Positions 31,679 to 41,591 are shown, counted from the first letter of the stretch. The stretch: DNA of 64,000 bases from a bacterium (GCA_013360215.1 JABWCP010000003.1:124001-188000); one strand, 5' to 3'. Notes: generated by a model not told the origin, from the sequence alone. Numbers and translations: made by a program.

Positions 31679-34600
31679 TTACACTGTCGTTTCTCTTTTA
31701 AACCAGCGACCGACGGTTTTGGTAATGCCCTCTACCCAAGAATACGTCGTCGGAACGATCACGAGCGTAAGAAAAGTAGAAACCGTCAGACCGAAAATGA
31801 CCGCCACACCGAGCGGACGCCAGAAATCGCTGCTCTCCGCGCCGATGATGAAATGCCATTCGCGCCAATCAAAATCAATACCTGTTGCCAAAGGTAAAAT
31901 ACCGAGTATCGTTGTGGCCGCCGTGAGCAAAACAGGTCGGAGCCGTGTTCGACCGGCTTCGGCAAGTGCCTCGTCCAGCGTCATACCGCTGCCGCGTAAA
32001 TGTTTGGTAAAATCCAGCAGCACAATGGCGTTTTTTACCACGATACCGGCAAGCGAAATCACACCGATCCCCGTCATGATCACGCCGAACGGCGTCCCGG
32101 TCAGTAACAAACCAAGAAACACACCGATCAATGAAAGCGGCACCGATACCATGATCACCATCGGAACCTTCACGCTGTTAAACTCGGACACAAGCACCAA
32201 AAAAATCAGAAGAATCGTTATCACCAGCGTTTTTGCTAAAAACGCCATCGCTTTATCCATTTCTTTATTTTCACCGGTGTATTCGATCCGATACCCGTTG
32301 GGCAATTTAAATGTTTTCAATTTTTCACGCACGTCATGAAGCACATCATTAGCTAAGCGATTTTGTACATCGCCGGAAATCGTGATCACCCGTCGCAGAT
32401 CTTTGCGGCGTACGTTGGATAAACCGTTGCTGTGCACGACTGTAGCGATCGAAGCCAGCGGCACGGACATGAGCACGCCGCGGTTATTCATAAACGTGAT
32501 ATTGAGATTTTCAATTTCCGAGGGCGACTGGCGCTGATCTTCACGCAAACGAACGGTGATTTTGTATTCGTCCTCGCCGACACGAAATTTGGAGGCCTCC
32601 GTACCGTTGATCGCTGTACGCACGGCCATCGCGATTTGCCCGGTGCTCATCTCCAGCAACGCCGCCTTTTCACGATCAACGATCACCTGGATCTCCGGTT
32701 TACCGGCGTCATAATCATCTTTCAAATCCACCAGCCCGGGAATGGAACGAATTTCAGACTGTATTTTTTCAGATAACTGCGCCAGCATACGAAAATCATC
32801 ACCGGATAAATCAATGCTCACCGGCGCACCCACCGGCGGTCCGTTTTCCTGACCTTTCACTTTGATCTCCGCGCCGGCGATTCCTTTGGCATGCTCACGC
32901 ATGGACTCCATCGTCTCAAACGTGTTTTTTTCACGTTTCATTTTTTCATAAAAATTAATGGAAATCTGCGATTTATTGGGCGTGCCCTGTCCTCCAAAAT
33001 CAAACGGATCTTCTGACGTACCGACATTGGCAACCACAAACTCCATATCCTTCACACCTTCGACATGCTTCAATCGCTCTTCGACCATCGCTGTCACCGC
33101 ATTGGTCATTTCCAAGGGCGTGCCCGACGGCATAGCAATATTGACTGAGACCTGATTGGGTTGCGTTTCGGGAAAAAATTCGACGCCTTTGTTAAACATC
33201 ACAAATAGAAACGTCATTGCAAACAGCAATACCCCGGACAGCACTACGGTCATGGTTTTATGGCGCAGTGTCAGTTTCAGTGTCTTAACATATTTTTCCT
33301 GCGCTCTCGGAAAAAAATGCGTATCCACATAGTGGTAGAGACGACTAAAAGGATTGTAGTGCGTCCACCAATGCTTTTGCTGCATCGAAGACTTGAGCGC
33401 GGTCATTTCTTTATGATAATCTATGAACTGCGCACCCTGCGTCGGGCTGATGACATACGCGGTGAAAATGGAAGCCCCCATCATGATGATGAGCGTCAAA
33501 GGCAGATAATACATAAAGTCACCGATTACACCCGGCCAAAAAAGCATCGGAAGAAAACCGGAGATCGTCGTAAACGTCGAAGTAGCCAGGGGAATCGACA
33601 CTTCCCGGGTCGCATCCTTGGCGGCCTGAATCGGATTTTTACCGTATTCATGCTGATGACGATATATATTTTCGATGACGACGATGGCATCATCCACCAG
33701 AATACCCAAGACCAACACCAGTGCAAACAAAACAACAAAATTGAGCGTCACGCCCATAAAGCTGAGAATAACAAATCCGATGAGCATCGAAATCGGTATT
33801 GACGTGCTGATCAGAAATGAATTTTTCATCCCAAAAAACATGAAGAGCACCAGCACGACCAGCACCATCCCCGTCACTACGGAGTTTTCTAATTCCTTCA
33901 CGGAACGTTTGATATCTATCGAAGCATCATTGGTGATACGTACATGCAGGCCGGGCGGGAAATTGGCTTTTTCATCGGACAATATCGTTTTCACTTCATC
34001 GGCTATCTGGATAAGATTTTCACCTGCGCGTTTTTTGACGCTTAACGTAAGCACAGGTGATCCGTTCAGACGACTATAGGTTGATCGGTCTTCAAACAAA
34101 TATTCGACAGTAGCCACATCGCGCACATAGATCGGGGAACCGTGCCTCATTTTTATAATCAGATCTTCGATCGGTTTGGGCGCAGCAAATTCGCCCGGAA
34201 TGCGCACGCTGTACTCCGTCGTTCCGTTATTGATCGCCCCGCCGGGCGTCGTAAGATTTTCACTGCGAATGGCATTGATCACATCGTCAAAACTAACACT
34301 GTACCCCCTGAGGCGATTGATATCGCAGTTGACTTGCACCTCCGGTTCCAGACTGCCCGTAATGTCCGAACTCAGCACTCCCGGCACCGCTTCGATTTTG
34401 TCTTGCAAATCCTCGGCGATTCGCTTCATACGCGCCAATCCGAGATCGCCGCCGAGCGTGACAAACATGATCGGAAATTCGCTGAAATTGATTTCGCTGA
34501 TGATCGGTTCCAGAATATCCGACGGCAGCTTGGGTTTGGTCTGATTGACTTTGTCGCGCACACGACGCAAGGCTTCGTCTATGTCTATCCCGGTTTCAAA

Positions 34601-34882
34601 TTCGACACGTATCGTTGACAGCCCTTCTTTGGAAGACGACGTGATTTCTTTGACGTCCTTCAGCGATTTGAGTTCTTTCTCCATCGGCTGGGTGACGAGT
34701 CCTTCCATATCCGCCGGGCTTACGCCGACGTAAGGAACGGAAACGATCACAAGAGGAATGGATATATCCGGTGCGGCTTCCCGCGGAAGACTGCTGTATG
34801 ACATCGTACCCAGAATCACGATGATCATCATAAGGATATACACCGTGACTTTATTATCGACTGCAAAATCCCAAATTCTCAT
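31679..34882 (-). CDS. RND-family efflux pump inner-membrane transporter
   Basis: The 1,067-residue protein is of the AcrB/MexB-like HAE1 type. The start is MRIWDFAVDNKVTVYILMMI, the first of 12 transmembrane helices. The two large periplasmic loops follow helices 1 and 7, and the proton-relay segment VLVLGILVDDAIVVIENIYR (with the paired Asp residues) is present. It is the last gene of a four-gene minus-strand operon after TetR, TolC-type and adaptor genes, with a 27-bp gap to the adaptor. The pump uses proton motive force to expel drugs, dyes or lipids through the TolC-like channel. The substrate cannot be told from sequence. Confidence 0.96.
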   Translation of the reverse strand: MRIWDFAVDNKVTVYILMMIIVILGTMSYSSLPREAAPDISIPLVIVSVPYVGVSPADMEGLVTQPMEKELKSLKDVKEITSSSKEGLSTIRVEFETGIDIDEALRRVRDKVNQTKPKLPSDILEPIISEINFSEFPIMFVTLGGDLGLARMKRIAEDLQDKIEAVPGVLSSDITGSLEPEVQVNCDINRLRGYSVSFDDVINAIRSENLTTPGGAINNGTTEYSVRIPGEFAAPKPIEDLIIKMRHGSPIYVRDVATVEYLFEDRSTYSRLNGSPVLTLSVKKRAGENLIQIADEVKTILSDEKANFPPGLHVRITNDASIDIKRSVKELENSVVTGMVLVVLVLFMFFGMKNSFLISTSIPISMLIGFVILSFMGVTLNFVVLFALVLVLGILVDDAIVVIENIYRHQHEYGKNPIQAAKDATREVSIPLATSTFTTISGFLPMLFWPGVIGDFMYYLPLTLIIMMGASIFTAYVISPTQGAQFIDYHKEMTALKSSMQQKHWWTHYNPFSRLYHYVDTHFFPRAQEKYVKTLKLTLRHKTMTVVLSGVLLFAMTFLFVMFNKGVEFFPETQPNQVSVNIAMPSGTPLEMTNAVTAMVEERLKHVEGVKDMEFVVANVGTSEDPFDFGGQGTPNKSQISINFYEKMKREKNTFETMESMREHAKGIAGAEIKVKGQENGPPVGAPVSIDLSGDDFRMLAQLSEKIQSEIRSIPGLVDLKDDYDAGKPEIQVIVDREKAALLEMSTGQIAMAVRTAINGTEASKFRVGEDEYKITVRLREDQRQSPSEIENLNITFMNNRGVLMSVPLASIATVVHSNGLSNVRRKDLRRVITISGDVQNRLANDVLHDVREKLKTFKLPNGYRIEYTGENKEMDKAMAFLAKTLVITILLIFLVLVSEFNSVKVPMVIMVSVPLSLIGVFLGLLLTGTPFGVIMTGIGVISLAGIVVKNAIVLLDFTKHLRGSGMTLDEALAEAGRTRLRPVLLTAATTILGILPLATGIDFDWREWHFIIGAESSDFWRPLGVAVIFGLTVSTFLTLVIVPTTYSWVEGITKTVGRWFKRETTV

Positions 34883-34909
34883 GGGAAAATTCCTTGAAGC
34901 TAAGTTTCG

Positions 34910-35959
34910 TTATGGCTGAATGCGCACGGCCTGTTGCGGTGTCAGATTTTGATAGCCGACCGTAATCACTTCATCACCTTCCTGCAAACCGGAGAGGATA
35001 TGAACAAAATCGCGGCTCATACCGCCGATTCGCACCGCACGCTCTTCGGCAATACCGTCTTTGTGGACATACACGACGAGCCGGCCGGCATCCACCTGTT
35101 GTACGAAGTCACGCTGAATGAGAATGGCCTTTTCGATCGCGGCCAATTTCATCGCTATGGAAGCGATCATCTGCGGTTTGAGTTTTCCGCCGGGATTCGT
35201 GAGAAAAAGTTCGACCGGAATCGTCCGGTTATCCGGATTGACGGCCGCGCCGACAAATCCGATTTTGCCGCGAAACGTTTCCCCCAGAAACGCATCCACC
35301 GTAAATTCCACGACGAGATTGGGTTGTACGTCACGCGCATACCGCTCAGGTACACCGACCATGACTTTGAGATTGGTCATGTCAATGATCTGGGCAATCG
35401 GCATGCCCGGCGCCGCCATTTCTCCCGCATCGGCAAATTGTTCATTGAGCACACCATTAACCGGGCTGGTAACGGTAGTTTTGTCGAGACGTTGTTTTGC
35501 CAGATCAGCTTGTGCTTTGGCCGCGTCGCGCTGAAATTCGAGGTTCTTAAGTTGCAGTTCAGATATCGCTTGCTCTGCAAACGCGCTTTTCTGTTTTTGA
35601 TAATTGACCTCGGCCATCTGGTAAGCCGCTTGCGCTGCATCGTAGGCGGAACGGTAAGCGGCATCGTCAATCTGTGCGATCGCCTGCCCGCGCTGAACCG
35701 TAGCGCCCTTGGTGGCAAGCCACCGCAGGATACGTCCGCCTTCTTCCGCCGGTACGATAATATTATCTACGGATTCTACAGTTCCCGTAAGGCGAATCGT
35801 CTCGGCAAAGGGTTTGGCGATAATTTTTTCTGTCTTTATATAGACGATCGCTTCCGGTTCTTTTTTTGTGTCGCCCGGACCGGCATTGGATGAACCGCAG
35901 CCCGTCACCCATAGGTAACCCGGTAAAAGCAGAAGGTTTAATCTTTGATGTATCTTCAT
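34910..35959 (-). CDS. RND efflux periplasmic adaptor (membrane fusion protein), lipoprotein
   Basis: The 349-residue protein has a lipobox (LWVTGCGSS). The adaptor order follows: barrel-sandwich half IIVPAEEGGRILRWLATKGA (near residue 67), a helical hairpin (MAEVNYQKQKSAFAEQAISE), the second sandwich half TVTSPVNGVLNEQFADAGEM, then a beta-barrel and membrane-proximal domain. It links the RND pump to the TolC-like channel. It is 22 bp from the channel gene and 27 bp from the pump gene. Confidence 0.95.
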   Translation of the reverse strand: MKIHQRLNLLLLPGYLWVTGCGSSNAGPGDTKKEPEAIVYIKTEKIIAKPFAETIRLTGTVESVDNIIVPAEEGGRILRWLATKGATVQRGQAIAQIDDAAYRSAYDAAQAAYQMAEVNYQKQKSAFAEQAISELQLKNLEFQRDAAKAQADLAKQRLDKTTVTSPVNGVLNEQFADAGEMAAPGMPIAQIIDMTNLKVMVGVPERYARDVQPNLVVEFTVDAFLGETFRGKIGFVGAAVNPDNRTIPVELFLTNPGGKLKPQMIASIAMKLAAIEKAILIQRDFVQQVDAGRLVVYVHKDGIAEERAVRIGGMSRDFVHILSGLQEGDEVITVGYQNLTPQQAVRIQP

Positions 35960-35981
35960 AACAGCTCCGTCGCTGGTAAAA

Positions 35982-37304
35982 TTAATTTTGCGGTTGATGA
36001 TAACTGATCATTTCCTCAAGATCCACGCAGGTCACAAGATAGTCGTAAATGGCGTGAATACGGTTTAGGCGTGCCTGCAATAAAGCCACATCAGCATCGT
36101 TGACTTCGAGTTGTGTACCCGATCCGGTGGCATAACGCGTAGTAGCGATCTTGTAGCTTTTTTCAGCCAGCTCCACCGTACGGTTTTGGCTGGCCATACG
36201 TTTACGCGCTTCATCCAAACGCAGACGGATGCTTTGCATTTGACTGCGAATGTTTTCGCGCGTGTAGCGCAGTTGCTGTTCGGCTTTGCGTTCATCCGCG
36301 CGGGATTGGGCTAATCGCGCCGTTGTCTGAAAACCATTGAACAGATTGAGGCTCAGCGTGAGGCCGACTTGCGATGTACTGATAAAATCTTTTCCTCCAA
36401 AGTCCATCGTATTTTTCTGCGCCTGCCATTGATATGTACCAAACGCCGCAAGGGTGGGCATGTATTCGGCCAGCCTTATAGATGAAACAGCGGAATTAAG
36501 ATCTTGTTGCAATCGCAGTGCTTCCAATCCGGCATTTTGTGTCACCGCACGTTGTTCGTCCAGCCAACTGCTATCAAGCGGTACAGCCGTCAGTTCACCA
36601 CGGATGTGCAGGGGATCCGCGGCATCCATCCCGAGCTGAACTTTCAGAGCGTTGGTGACAACCAGCGCTTGTTGTTCCGCTGAAATCACCGACGGGCGCA
36701 GGTTTTCTACTTGCACTTCGGCACGGATCATATCGTAGTCGGATACAATACCTTGTTTATTGAGAATGCGGACGTTGTTAAAATTATTTTCGGCATTGGT
36801 CAGGCTGGCTTTGGTGGTTTCATACACCTGCCTCGCCAACAGTACCTGATAAAAAACTTTTTTAACCGAGGCCACCATACGATTGTATTCCGAACGATAT
36901 AATGCCCGCGACGTCCGCTGATATACTTTGGCCGTGCCGACGCCCGTAAATACGGCAAAATTAAACAACGCCTGCGTTGCGGTAAATCCGGTTTCGATAG
37001 AGTGGTTGGAACCAATCTCGATCGGTGTCACTTTGCCACTGGCCGGATTTTCAAAATCCGGCAGAAAAAAAACCGGTTTTTTGAGAGCACGGGTATAGCG
37101 TGTGTCCAGAGTTATGCTGGGCATGGCATACCCGTATGCTTCGCGCACCTGCTGATCCGCTTTGCGCATATCCCAGCGCGCAACGGCAAGTAATGCGTTG
37201 TTTTTTTCGGCGATACGAATCGCTTCGTCCAGCGTCAACAGCGAATCCTGCGCCGCCAGCCATCCTCCGGTACATATACATAATAACAACCAACATCGTC
37301 GCAT
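35982..37304 (-). CDS. TolC-family outer-membrane efflux channel
   Basis: The 440-residue protein has a signal peptide (LLLCICTGGWLAAQDSLLTL). Two repeated TolC/OEP halves follow, starting LTLDEAIRIAEKNNALLAVA and QAEQQ/LAQSRADERKAEQQL, with long helices typical of the periplasmic tunnel. It ends in a helix that includes LARLNRIHAIYDYLV-like sequence. It is the second gene of the efflux operon, 21 bp after the TetR gene. Confidence 0.95.
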   Translation of the reverse strand: MRRCWLLLCICTGGWLAAQDSLLTLDEAIRIAEKNNALLAVARWDMRKADQQVREAYGYAMPSITLDTRYTRALKKPVFFLPDFENPASGKVTPIEIGSNHSIETGFTATQALFNFAVFTGVGTAKVYQRTSRALYRSEYNRMVASVKKVFYQVLLARQVYETTKASLTNAENNFNNVRILNKQGIVSDYDMIRAEVQVENLRPSVISAEQQALVVTNALKVQLGMDAADPLHIRGELTAVPLDSSWLDEQRAVTQNAGLEALRLQQDLNSAVSSIRLAEYMPTLAAFGTYQWQAQKNTMDFGGKDFISTSQVGLTLSLNLFNGFQTTARLAQSRADERKAEQQLRYTRENIRSQMQSIRLRLDEARKRMASQNRTVELAEKSYKIATTRYATGSGTQLEVNDADVALLQARLNRIHAIYDYLVTCVDLEEMISYHQPQN

Positions 37305-37325
37305 AACATGCTCCCTTGTCTTACG

Positions 37326-37931
37326 TCATGACGTGCGTCGAATGCCCGCCATAAGCATATCTATAGATTCTTTCCATTGTTTTTCGATATCCAGCGCAGG
37401 ATTAAAATGCCATTGCACCATCAGCCCGTCAAAAAGCGCATCCATCATACGCGCAAACGATTCCGGCGTAATATCAGTTTTGAAAAAACCACGTTCAATC
37501 GCTGTTTGAATAAATACGATGGCTTTTTTTCTACCTTCCTGCATAGCTTTACGCAGTTCTTGATATACAGCGTCGTTTTCCATAGAGCGAGACCAAAGAT
37601 AAAAGATCAAACGATAGTGATGTTGTAGCTGCAGTTCTCGAATAACATACGTCGGATATTTGTAGATCAACTCTTCGAGCGGACATTCTAGCGAAAGTTT
37701 GTACAACACATTTTCGCCGAGTTTGATCCAGTTTTTGATCAGTTCCAATATTAATTCGTCTTTACTCTTAAAATACCAGTATACCGCACCCTTGCTCAAG
37801 CCTGCTTCGCGGGCGATCTCATCCATCGTTACCGTATCAAATCCGCGCTTGGAAAAACAAGCGTGTGCCGCCGATAGAATTTTATTTTTTTTAATGTCTT
37901 CCGACTGATTGGTTTCTAAAACACTATACAT
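37326..37931 (-). CDS. TetR/AcrR-family repressor of the efflux operon
   Basis: The 201-residue protein has the TetR HTH near residues 17-62 (KILSAAHACFSKRGFDTVTM, DEIAREAGLSKGAVYWYFKS, KDELILEL) and a C-terminal ligand domain. It is the first gene of the operon, so it controls itself and the channel, adaptor and pump genes together. A 14-bp palindromic site (37965-37978) lies 33 bp upstream of its start. Confidence 0.95.
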   Translation of the reverse strand: MYSVLETNQSEDIKKNKILSAAHACFSKRGFDTVTMDEIAREAGLSKGAVYWYFKSKDELILELIKNWIKLGENVLYKLSLECPLEELIYKYPTYVIRELQLQHHYRLIFYLWSRSMENDAVYQELRKAMQEGRKKAIVFIQTAIERGFFKTDITPESFARMMDALFDGLMVQWHFNPALDIEKQWKESIDMLMAGIRRTS

Positions 37932-37964
37932 TTTTTAAAATCTTATATTTAATAAATCAAACAT

Positions 37965-37978
37965 ACCGTCCGGTCGGT
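37965..37978 (-). promoter_or_regulatory. Candidate TetR operator of the efflux operon
   Basis: ACCGTCCGGTCGGT is a near-palindrome (ACCG...CGGT around CCGG), of the form bound by many TetR/AcrR efflux regulators. It sits just upstream of the tetR-type gene in an AT-rich promoter region. Confidence 0.7.
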
Positions 37979-38190
37979 TTTTTAATTTAATTAAATAAAT
38001 TTCTGTTTCAAGCATCATTTTAAAATGCTTTTCACGGTATCTAATTCATTGATCTGAAGCAAATAAAAGACTGTTTAACCTTGAAGAGGGTATTGCAAAG
38101 ACACGAGTTACTCATAATAATTTTCTAAAGGTGTTAGGAGTGCCGCCCATATGAATCAAGTGCATATCGAAGCGAAGAAACTTCTAAAAC

Positions 38191-38220
38191 AAAAAACCTC
38201 CGTTTTTTGCGGAGGTTTTA
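38191..38220 (-). terminator. Rho-independent terminator after the DM9-repeat gene
   Basis: AAACCTCCG and CGGAGGTTT form the stem around a short A/T loop, with a T run on the minus strand, 23 bp after the stop of the 38243-39127 gene. Confidence 0.88.
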
Positions 38221-38242
38221 TAACATCACATTGTACAAAAGA

Positions 38243-39127
38243 CTACTGTCCGCCGCCTTGCATGATGATGGTCGCCCTGGCTTTGGCGGCTGTATCAAAT
38301 GCGCCAAAATAGGCACGCAGTTCGTATTCGCCTTCACCCAAGGTTACACTGTTTATTTCCACAACACCGTCTTTTTCTATCGCATACACATATTCACCGC
38401 GTTCGGTATCTTTTTTCCCTTTAGGTACGACCGTAATCCAAACGGACGGACTGCCGGGAAAATTACCATACTCCACCGGAATGATCTGCCCAATGAGATA
38501 GTGTGAATTTTCAGTACGTACGTACGGGCCGGTCGGTTTTTTCACTTCGGCTTTTGCCGCCAAAACAAAAATACTGTTATTTAGTACGACTTCCGCTCCG
38601 CCCCAACCGATATTGCAGGCATTCGCCCAAAGTTTGCCACAGTGTTCGCCGTCCTTATACGCATGTTTGGCGATATACAATGGCTCTTTTTTTGCCGCAT
38701 CATTATAGCCGCCCAAAATAGCATTGGCAGGTAACGTACCTTTGTACGCGACCCAGGTGACCGCATTGGCCGGTGCGGTTAGGATTTCAAAATCTTTATC
38801 ATAGGAATATTCTTTACCGCCCCATCCTATATTACAATACCCGCCGGCAATCACTTTCCCGGGATGCATGCCGCCTTCAAATGCTACACGCCCGACATAC
38901 ATCGGTTGACCGTTTTCGTAACCGCCGACGACCGCATTTTCCGGAATCACACCGGTAAAAGGAATCCATTTCGTCAAAGATTCGGCCGATGGTGTCGTAC
39001 CGGTTACGGTCTTTTTAACAGCATTCGAACCTCCTTTGGCTCCCTGCGCATAGCCATTCACAGCAACGTGCAGCCACATGAATAACGCGGCGCAAACAAG
39101 CAAAGATGAAAATCTGATGAATCGCAT
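38243..39127 (-). CDS. Secreted DM9-repeat (DUF3421) protein
   Basis: 294 residues from the ATG at 39127, chosen because AAGGAG lies upstream; the frame opens earlier without a ribosome site. A signal peptide (SSLLVCAALFMWLHVAVNGY) leads into two DM9 repeats. Repeat 1 has WIPFTGVIPENAVVGGYENG, MYVGRVAFEGGMHPGKVIAG and CNIGWGGKEYSY. Repeat 2 has WVAYKGTLPANAILGGYNDA, LYIAKHAYKDGEHCGKLWAN and CNIGWGGAEV. DM9 proteins are best known as mannose-binding lectins of invertebrates. A C-terminal ~100-residue beta domain follows. The gene is monocistronic, with its own terminator. Confidence 0.88.
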   Translation of the reverse strand: MRFIRFSSLLVCAALFMWLHVAVNGYAQGAKGGSNAVKKTVTGTTPSAESLTKWIPFTGVIPENAVVGGYENGQPMYVGRVAFEGGMHPGKVIAGGYCNIGWGGKEYSYDKDFEILTAPANAVTWVAYKGTLPANAILGGYNDAAKKEPLYIAKHAYKDGEHCGKLWANACNIGWGGAEVVLNNSIFVLAAKAEVKKPTGPYVRTENSHYLIGQIIPVEYGNFPGSPSVWITVVPKGKKDTERGEYVYAIEKDGVVEINSVTLGEGEYELRAYFGAFDTAAKARATIIMQGGGQ

Positions 39128-39624
39128 GTACGAATACTCCTTAGTAAGTAAAAAAATGGTAGAACAGTAAAACGGATGATCTCGTTTATGGTCGAAAGCG
39201 GAATGAATGGTAGAACCGATTACACGCATGTAAGATAGCGATGCCGTTAGTCAAAGTAAACAATCAATATGAGATATACATTCCGGTGTCATATCACGTC
39301 AGGGCAATGCTTATCTTTTTTTTCAATCACTAGCACACTCTCTCAATCTGGTATGATCTACCTCCTCTCCGTTGCGCACGCAACGTGCTGACTTTTGTGC
39401 AACAAATCAAAAGTATCGCCGTAAACCTCTATTCGACTAACCGCCTTTCAAAGCCCATAAGGCACTTATACGGCATCATGATCTAGCGATGAAAAAAACA
39501 CTGTTTTTTCTCGACGGAGATTTTTTATCACGCCGCGTGACAAGACGTATTGTTACGTTTATCGAATTTCTCTCGTAAACACATAGGTTCGTTTGTTTAT
39601 TACCACCAATGAAAGGATGATGAG
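39128..39624. other. Divergent intergenic region with a perfect palindrome
   Basis: About 500 bp between divergent genes. A perfect 16-bp palindrome, CGTTGCGCACGCAACG, lies at 39370-39385, and a partial echo (TGTGCAAC) follows 20 bp later. It may be an operator. No coding frame is supported. The ribosome site GAAAGGATGATGAG precedes the gene at 39625. Confidence 0.5.
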
Positions 39625-40743
39625 ATGAAGTCCAGCAAGCTACTACCGTTAGTTATGGCGTTTATAATGATTACTTTTTCTGTTTCGTACGGTCAAACCT
39701 GGCAACCCGCCGGAGGCGGAAGTAAAAAAGCCAGCGTATCGGAATTGATCGGACTTACTAATGTCACGGTCGAATACTACCGTCCGGCAGTCAACGGACG
39801 AGAGGGTAAAATTTGGGGAAACATAGTCCATTATGGTTTTGCGGATCTGGGATTTGGCACGACGAAAGCTGCACCGTGGAGAGCCGGGGCCAACGACAAT
39901 ACCACTATCGAATTTACGACACCCGTTTTTATTGAGGGCAAACCATTGCCGGCCGGAAAGTACGGTTTTTTTATTGCCATGGGTGAAACAAAAGCTACAT
40001 TAATTTTCTCGAAATATAATACCGCATGGGGAAGTTTTTATTATGACCCGAAAGACGATGCGCTACGCGTGGATGTGCCCGTCATAAAAACCGCCGAAAG
40101 CGTAGAGCGTTTGAAATACGAATTCAGCGATCAAACGGATGACAGCGCGGTTCTTTCACTATTGTGGGAAAAAGTAAAAATCCCTTTTAAAGTATCCATT
40201 GATGCCAAAAAAGAACAAATCGAAGTTTTTCGTAAAGCGTTCAATTCGGCAAAATTTTATGTGTACTGGCAAAATATGCATGCCGCGGCCAATTATTGCC
40301 TTGTCAATAACATCAATCTTGAGGAAGGTATGGGATGGTCTGAGCGATCTATTAATGATTTTTTCGGCGAGGCCAACTTTTCAACCTTATCCACGTACGC
40401 GGGATTTCTTGAAAAATTTAATCGTAAGAAGGAAGCGGATTCGGTAATGCAAAAAGCATTTCCCTTGGGCACCGCACTTCAAATATATTCCTACGCACGC
40501 AGTCTCACGAAAATGAAAGAAAATCAAAAAGCTTATGAGGTTTTCAAAATCGGTTACGATAAGTATCCGAATGATCCGAATATTATCTTAGGAATGGCCA
40601 GAGGCAATGCAGCGATCGGCAATATCAAGGAAGCGCTTAATTTTTGTGAAAAAGCACTGACCTTTTTTACCGACCCCTCTTCCACCGGTATTATCAAAAA
40701 AATGATGGAAGACCTCAAGGCCGGCAAAGATATCAATAAATAG
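39625..40743 (+). CDS. Exported DUF2911 protein with TPR-like C-terminus
   Basis: The 372-residue protein has a signal peptide (LLPLVMAFIMITFSVSYGQT). A DUF2911 domain follows, with VTVEYYRPAVNGREGKIWGN, APWRAGANDNTTIEFTTPVF and LPAGKYGFFIAM (residues ~45-150). The C-terminal ~130 residues contain TPR-type helices (KMKENQKAYEVFKIGYDKYP). DUF2911 proteins are common in Bacteroidetes-like bacteria. They are exported and of unknown function. Confidence 0.9.
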   Translation: MKSSKLLPLVMAFIMITFSVSYGQTWQPAGGGSKKASVSELIGLTNVTVEYYRPAVNGREGKIWGNIVHYGFADLGFGTTKAAPWRAGANDNTTIEFTTPVFIEGKPLPAGKYGFFIAMGETKATLIFSKYNTAWGSFYYDPKDDALRVDVPVIKTAESVERLKYEFSDQTDDSAVLSLLWEKVKIPFKVSIDAKKEQIEVFRKAFNSAKFYVYWQNMHAAANYCLVNNINLEEGMGWSERSINDFFGEANFSTLSTYAGFLEKFNRKKEADSVMQKAFPLGTALQIYSYARSLTKMKENQKAYEVFKIGYDKYPNDPNIILGMARGNAAIGNIKEALNFCEKALTFFTDPSSTGIIKKMMEDLKAGKDINK

Positions 40744-40851
40744 TCATCATTGAAGTGCAATACAAAGAAACCGAGCACAGAGAATAGCGAGATTCAAAAA
40801 AACGGGTATGTGAAAACTGAATTTTAATGAGGCGTTTATTTTTTACAATAA

Positions 40852-41463
40852 TCACTCAAATTCAATAACCATTTTTTCTACGATCACATAACGATCGGAT
40901 TCTAATTTGATCATACCCGGTTTTTTTACCGTTACGTTGCGCGTAGAGCGTTGCGGATTGTAGGTGTATTCGCACAACGGCTGAAGGTAGCGATCATGAA
41001 ACGTGATCGCCTGCGTCATGTTTTCACTGCCGGTCCAGATAGTTACCGTGCCGGTTTGTTTGTCGGCATTCAGCTCCACTTTGAATAACGAATCAAAACC
41101 CGGCGACACTTTGAGGTCTTTTTTGCGAATAAATCCATCGGTGGTTGATGCCGTCACATAAAAAACTTCCTTGTCTGAAACGACCGGTTCGACCGGCGTC
41201 GGTGCGACAACCATAGAACGCAAAAATTCGAGTTCGGTTTTGAGCGCTTTAATCTGCGTTTCAAAAGATTTTATTTTTGTCGTGTCATCTGAACCCGCGC
41301 CTTTTTTAGCGGCTCGCTCTTCCTGAATATGCTCCAATGCACGCACACGCTCTTTGAGTTTACGAAGCGAACGGGACATCCCGGCTATCAATAATCCGCC
41401 TCCTAAGGCCATCAGCACGAGCACAAAAGCCGTTGCGTACAACATGATTTCAACGATCGTCAT
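40852..41463 (-). CDS. Membrane-anchored coiled-coil protein, last gene of the actin/tubulin-like operon
   Basis: The 203-residue protein has an N-terminal transmembrane helix (IMLYATAFVLVLMALGGGLL, residues ~5-26), then a coiled coil (LRKLKERVRALEHIQEERAA and KIKSFETQIKALKTELEFL, to ~residue 85). A beta-rich domain follows, with EVFYVTASTTDGFIRKKDLK and TRNVTVKKPGMIKL. I do not recognise a family. It lies 128 bp after the actin-like gene on the same strand and is probably part of the same transcription unit, though the larger gap leaves room for a separate promoter. Confidence 0.65.
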   Translation of the reverse strand: MTIVEIMLYATAFVLVLMALGGGLLIAGMSRSLRKLKERVRALEHIQEERAAKKGAGSDDTTKIKSFETQIKALKTELEFLRSMVVAPTPVEPVVSDKEVFYVTASTTDGFIRKKDLKVSPGFDSLFKVELNADKQTGTVTIWTGSENMTQAITFHDRYLQPLCEYTYNPQRSTRNVTVKKPGMIKLESDRYVIVEKMVIEFE

Positions 41464-41591
41464 GATTTATTCCTTTATAGTTCGCACATCGGTCGTGCAT
41501 TCTATGATTTTACAATGGATAATCCGGAACTGATGGAAACCTTAAAACAAGCTTAGCCTACTTATTCTTTTACGAACGTCGCGCGCATTTT

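Larger units (their letters stand above)
37932..38242. other. Intergenic region between the efflux operon and the DM9 gene
   Basis: 311 bp with the TetR operator (37965-37978) at the left and a minus-strand terminator for the DM9-repeat gene (38191-38220) at the right. Between them lies AT-rich sequence with no further recognisable feature. Confidence 0.7.

Noticed and set aside
32432..34618. Several plus-strand frames opposite the RND pump gene
   Set aside because: They are antisense to a strongly supported transporter and carry no motifs.
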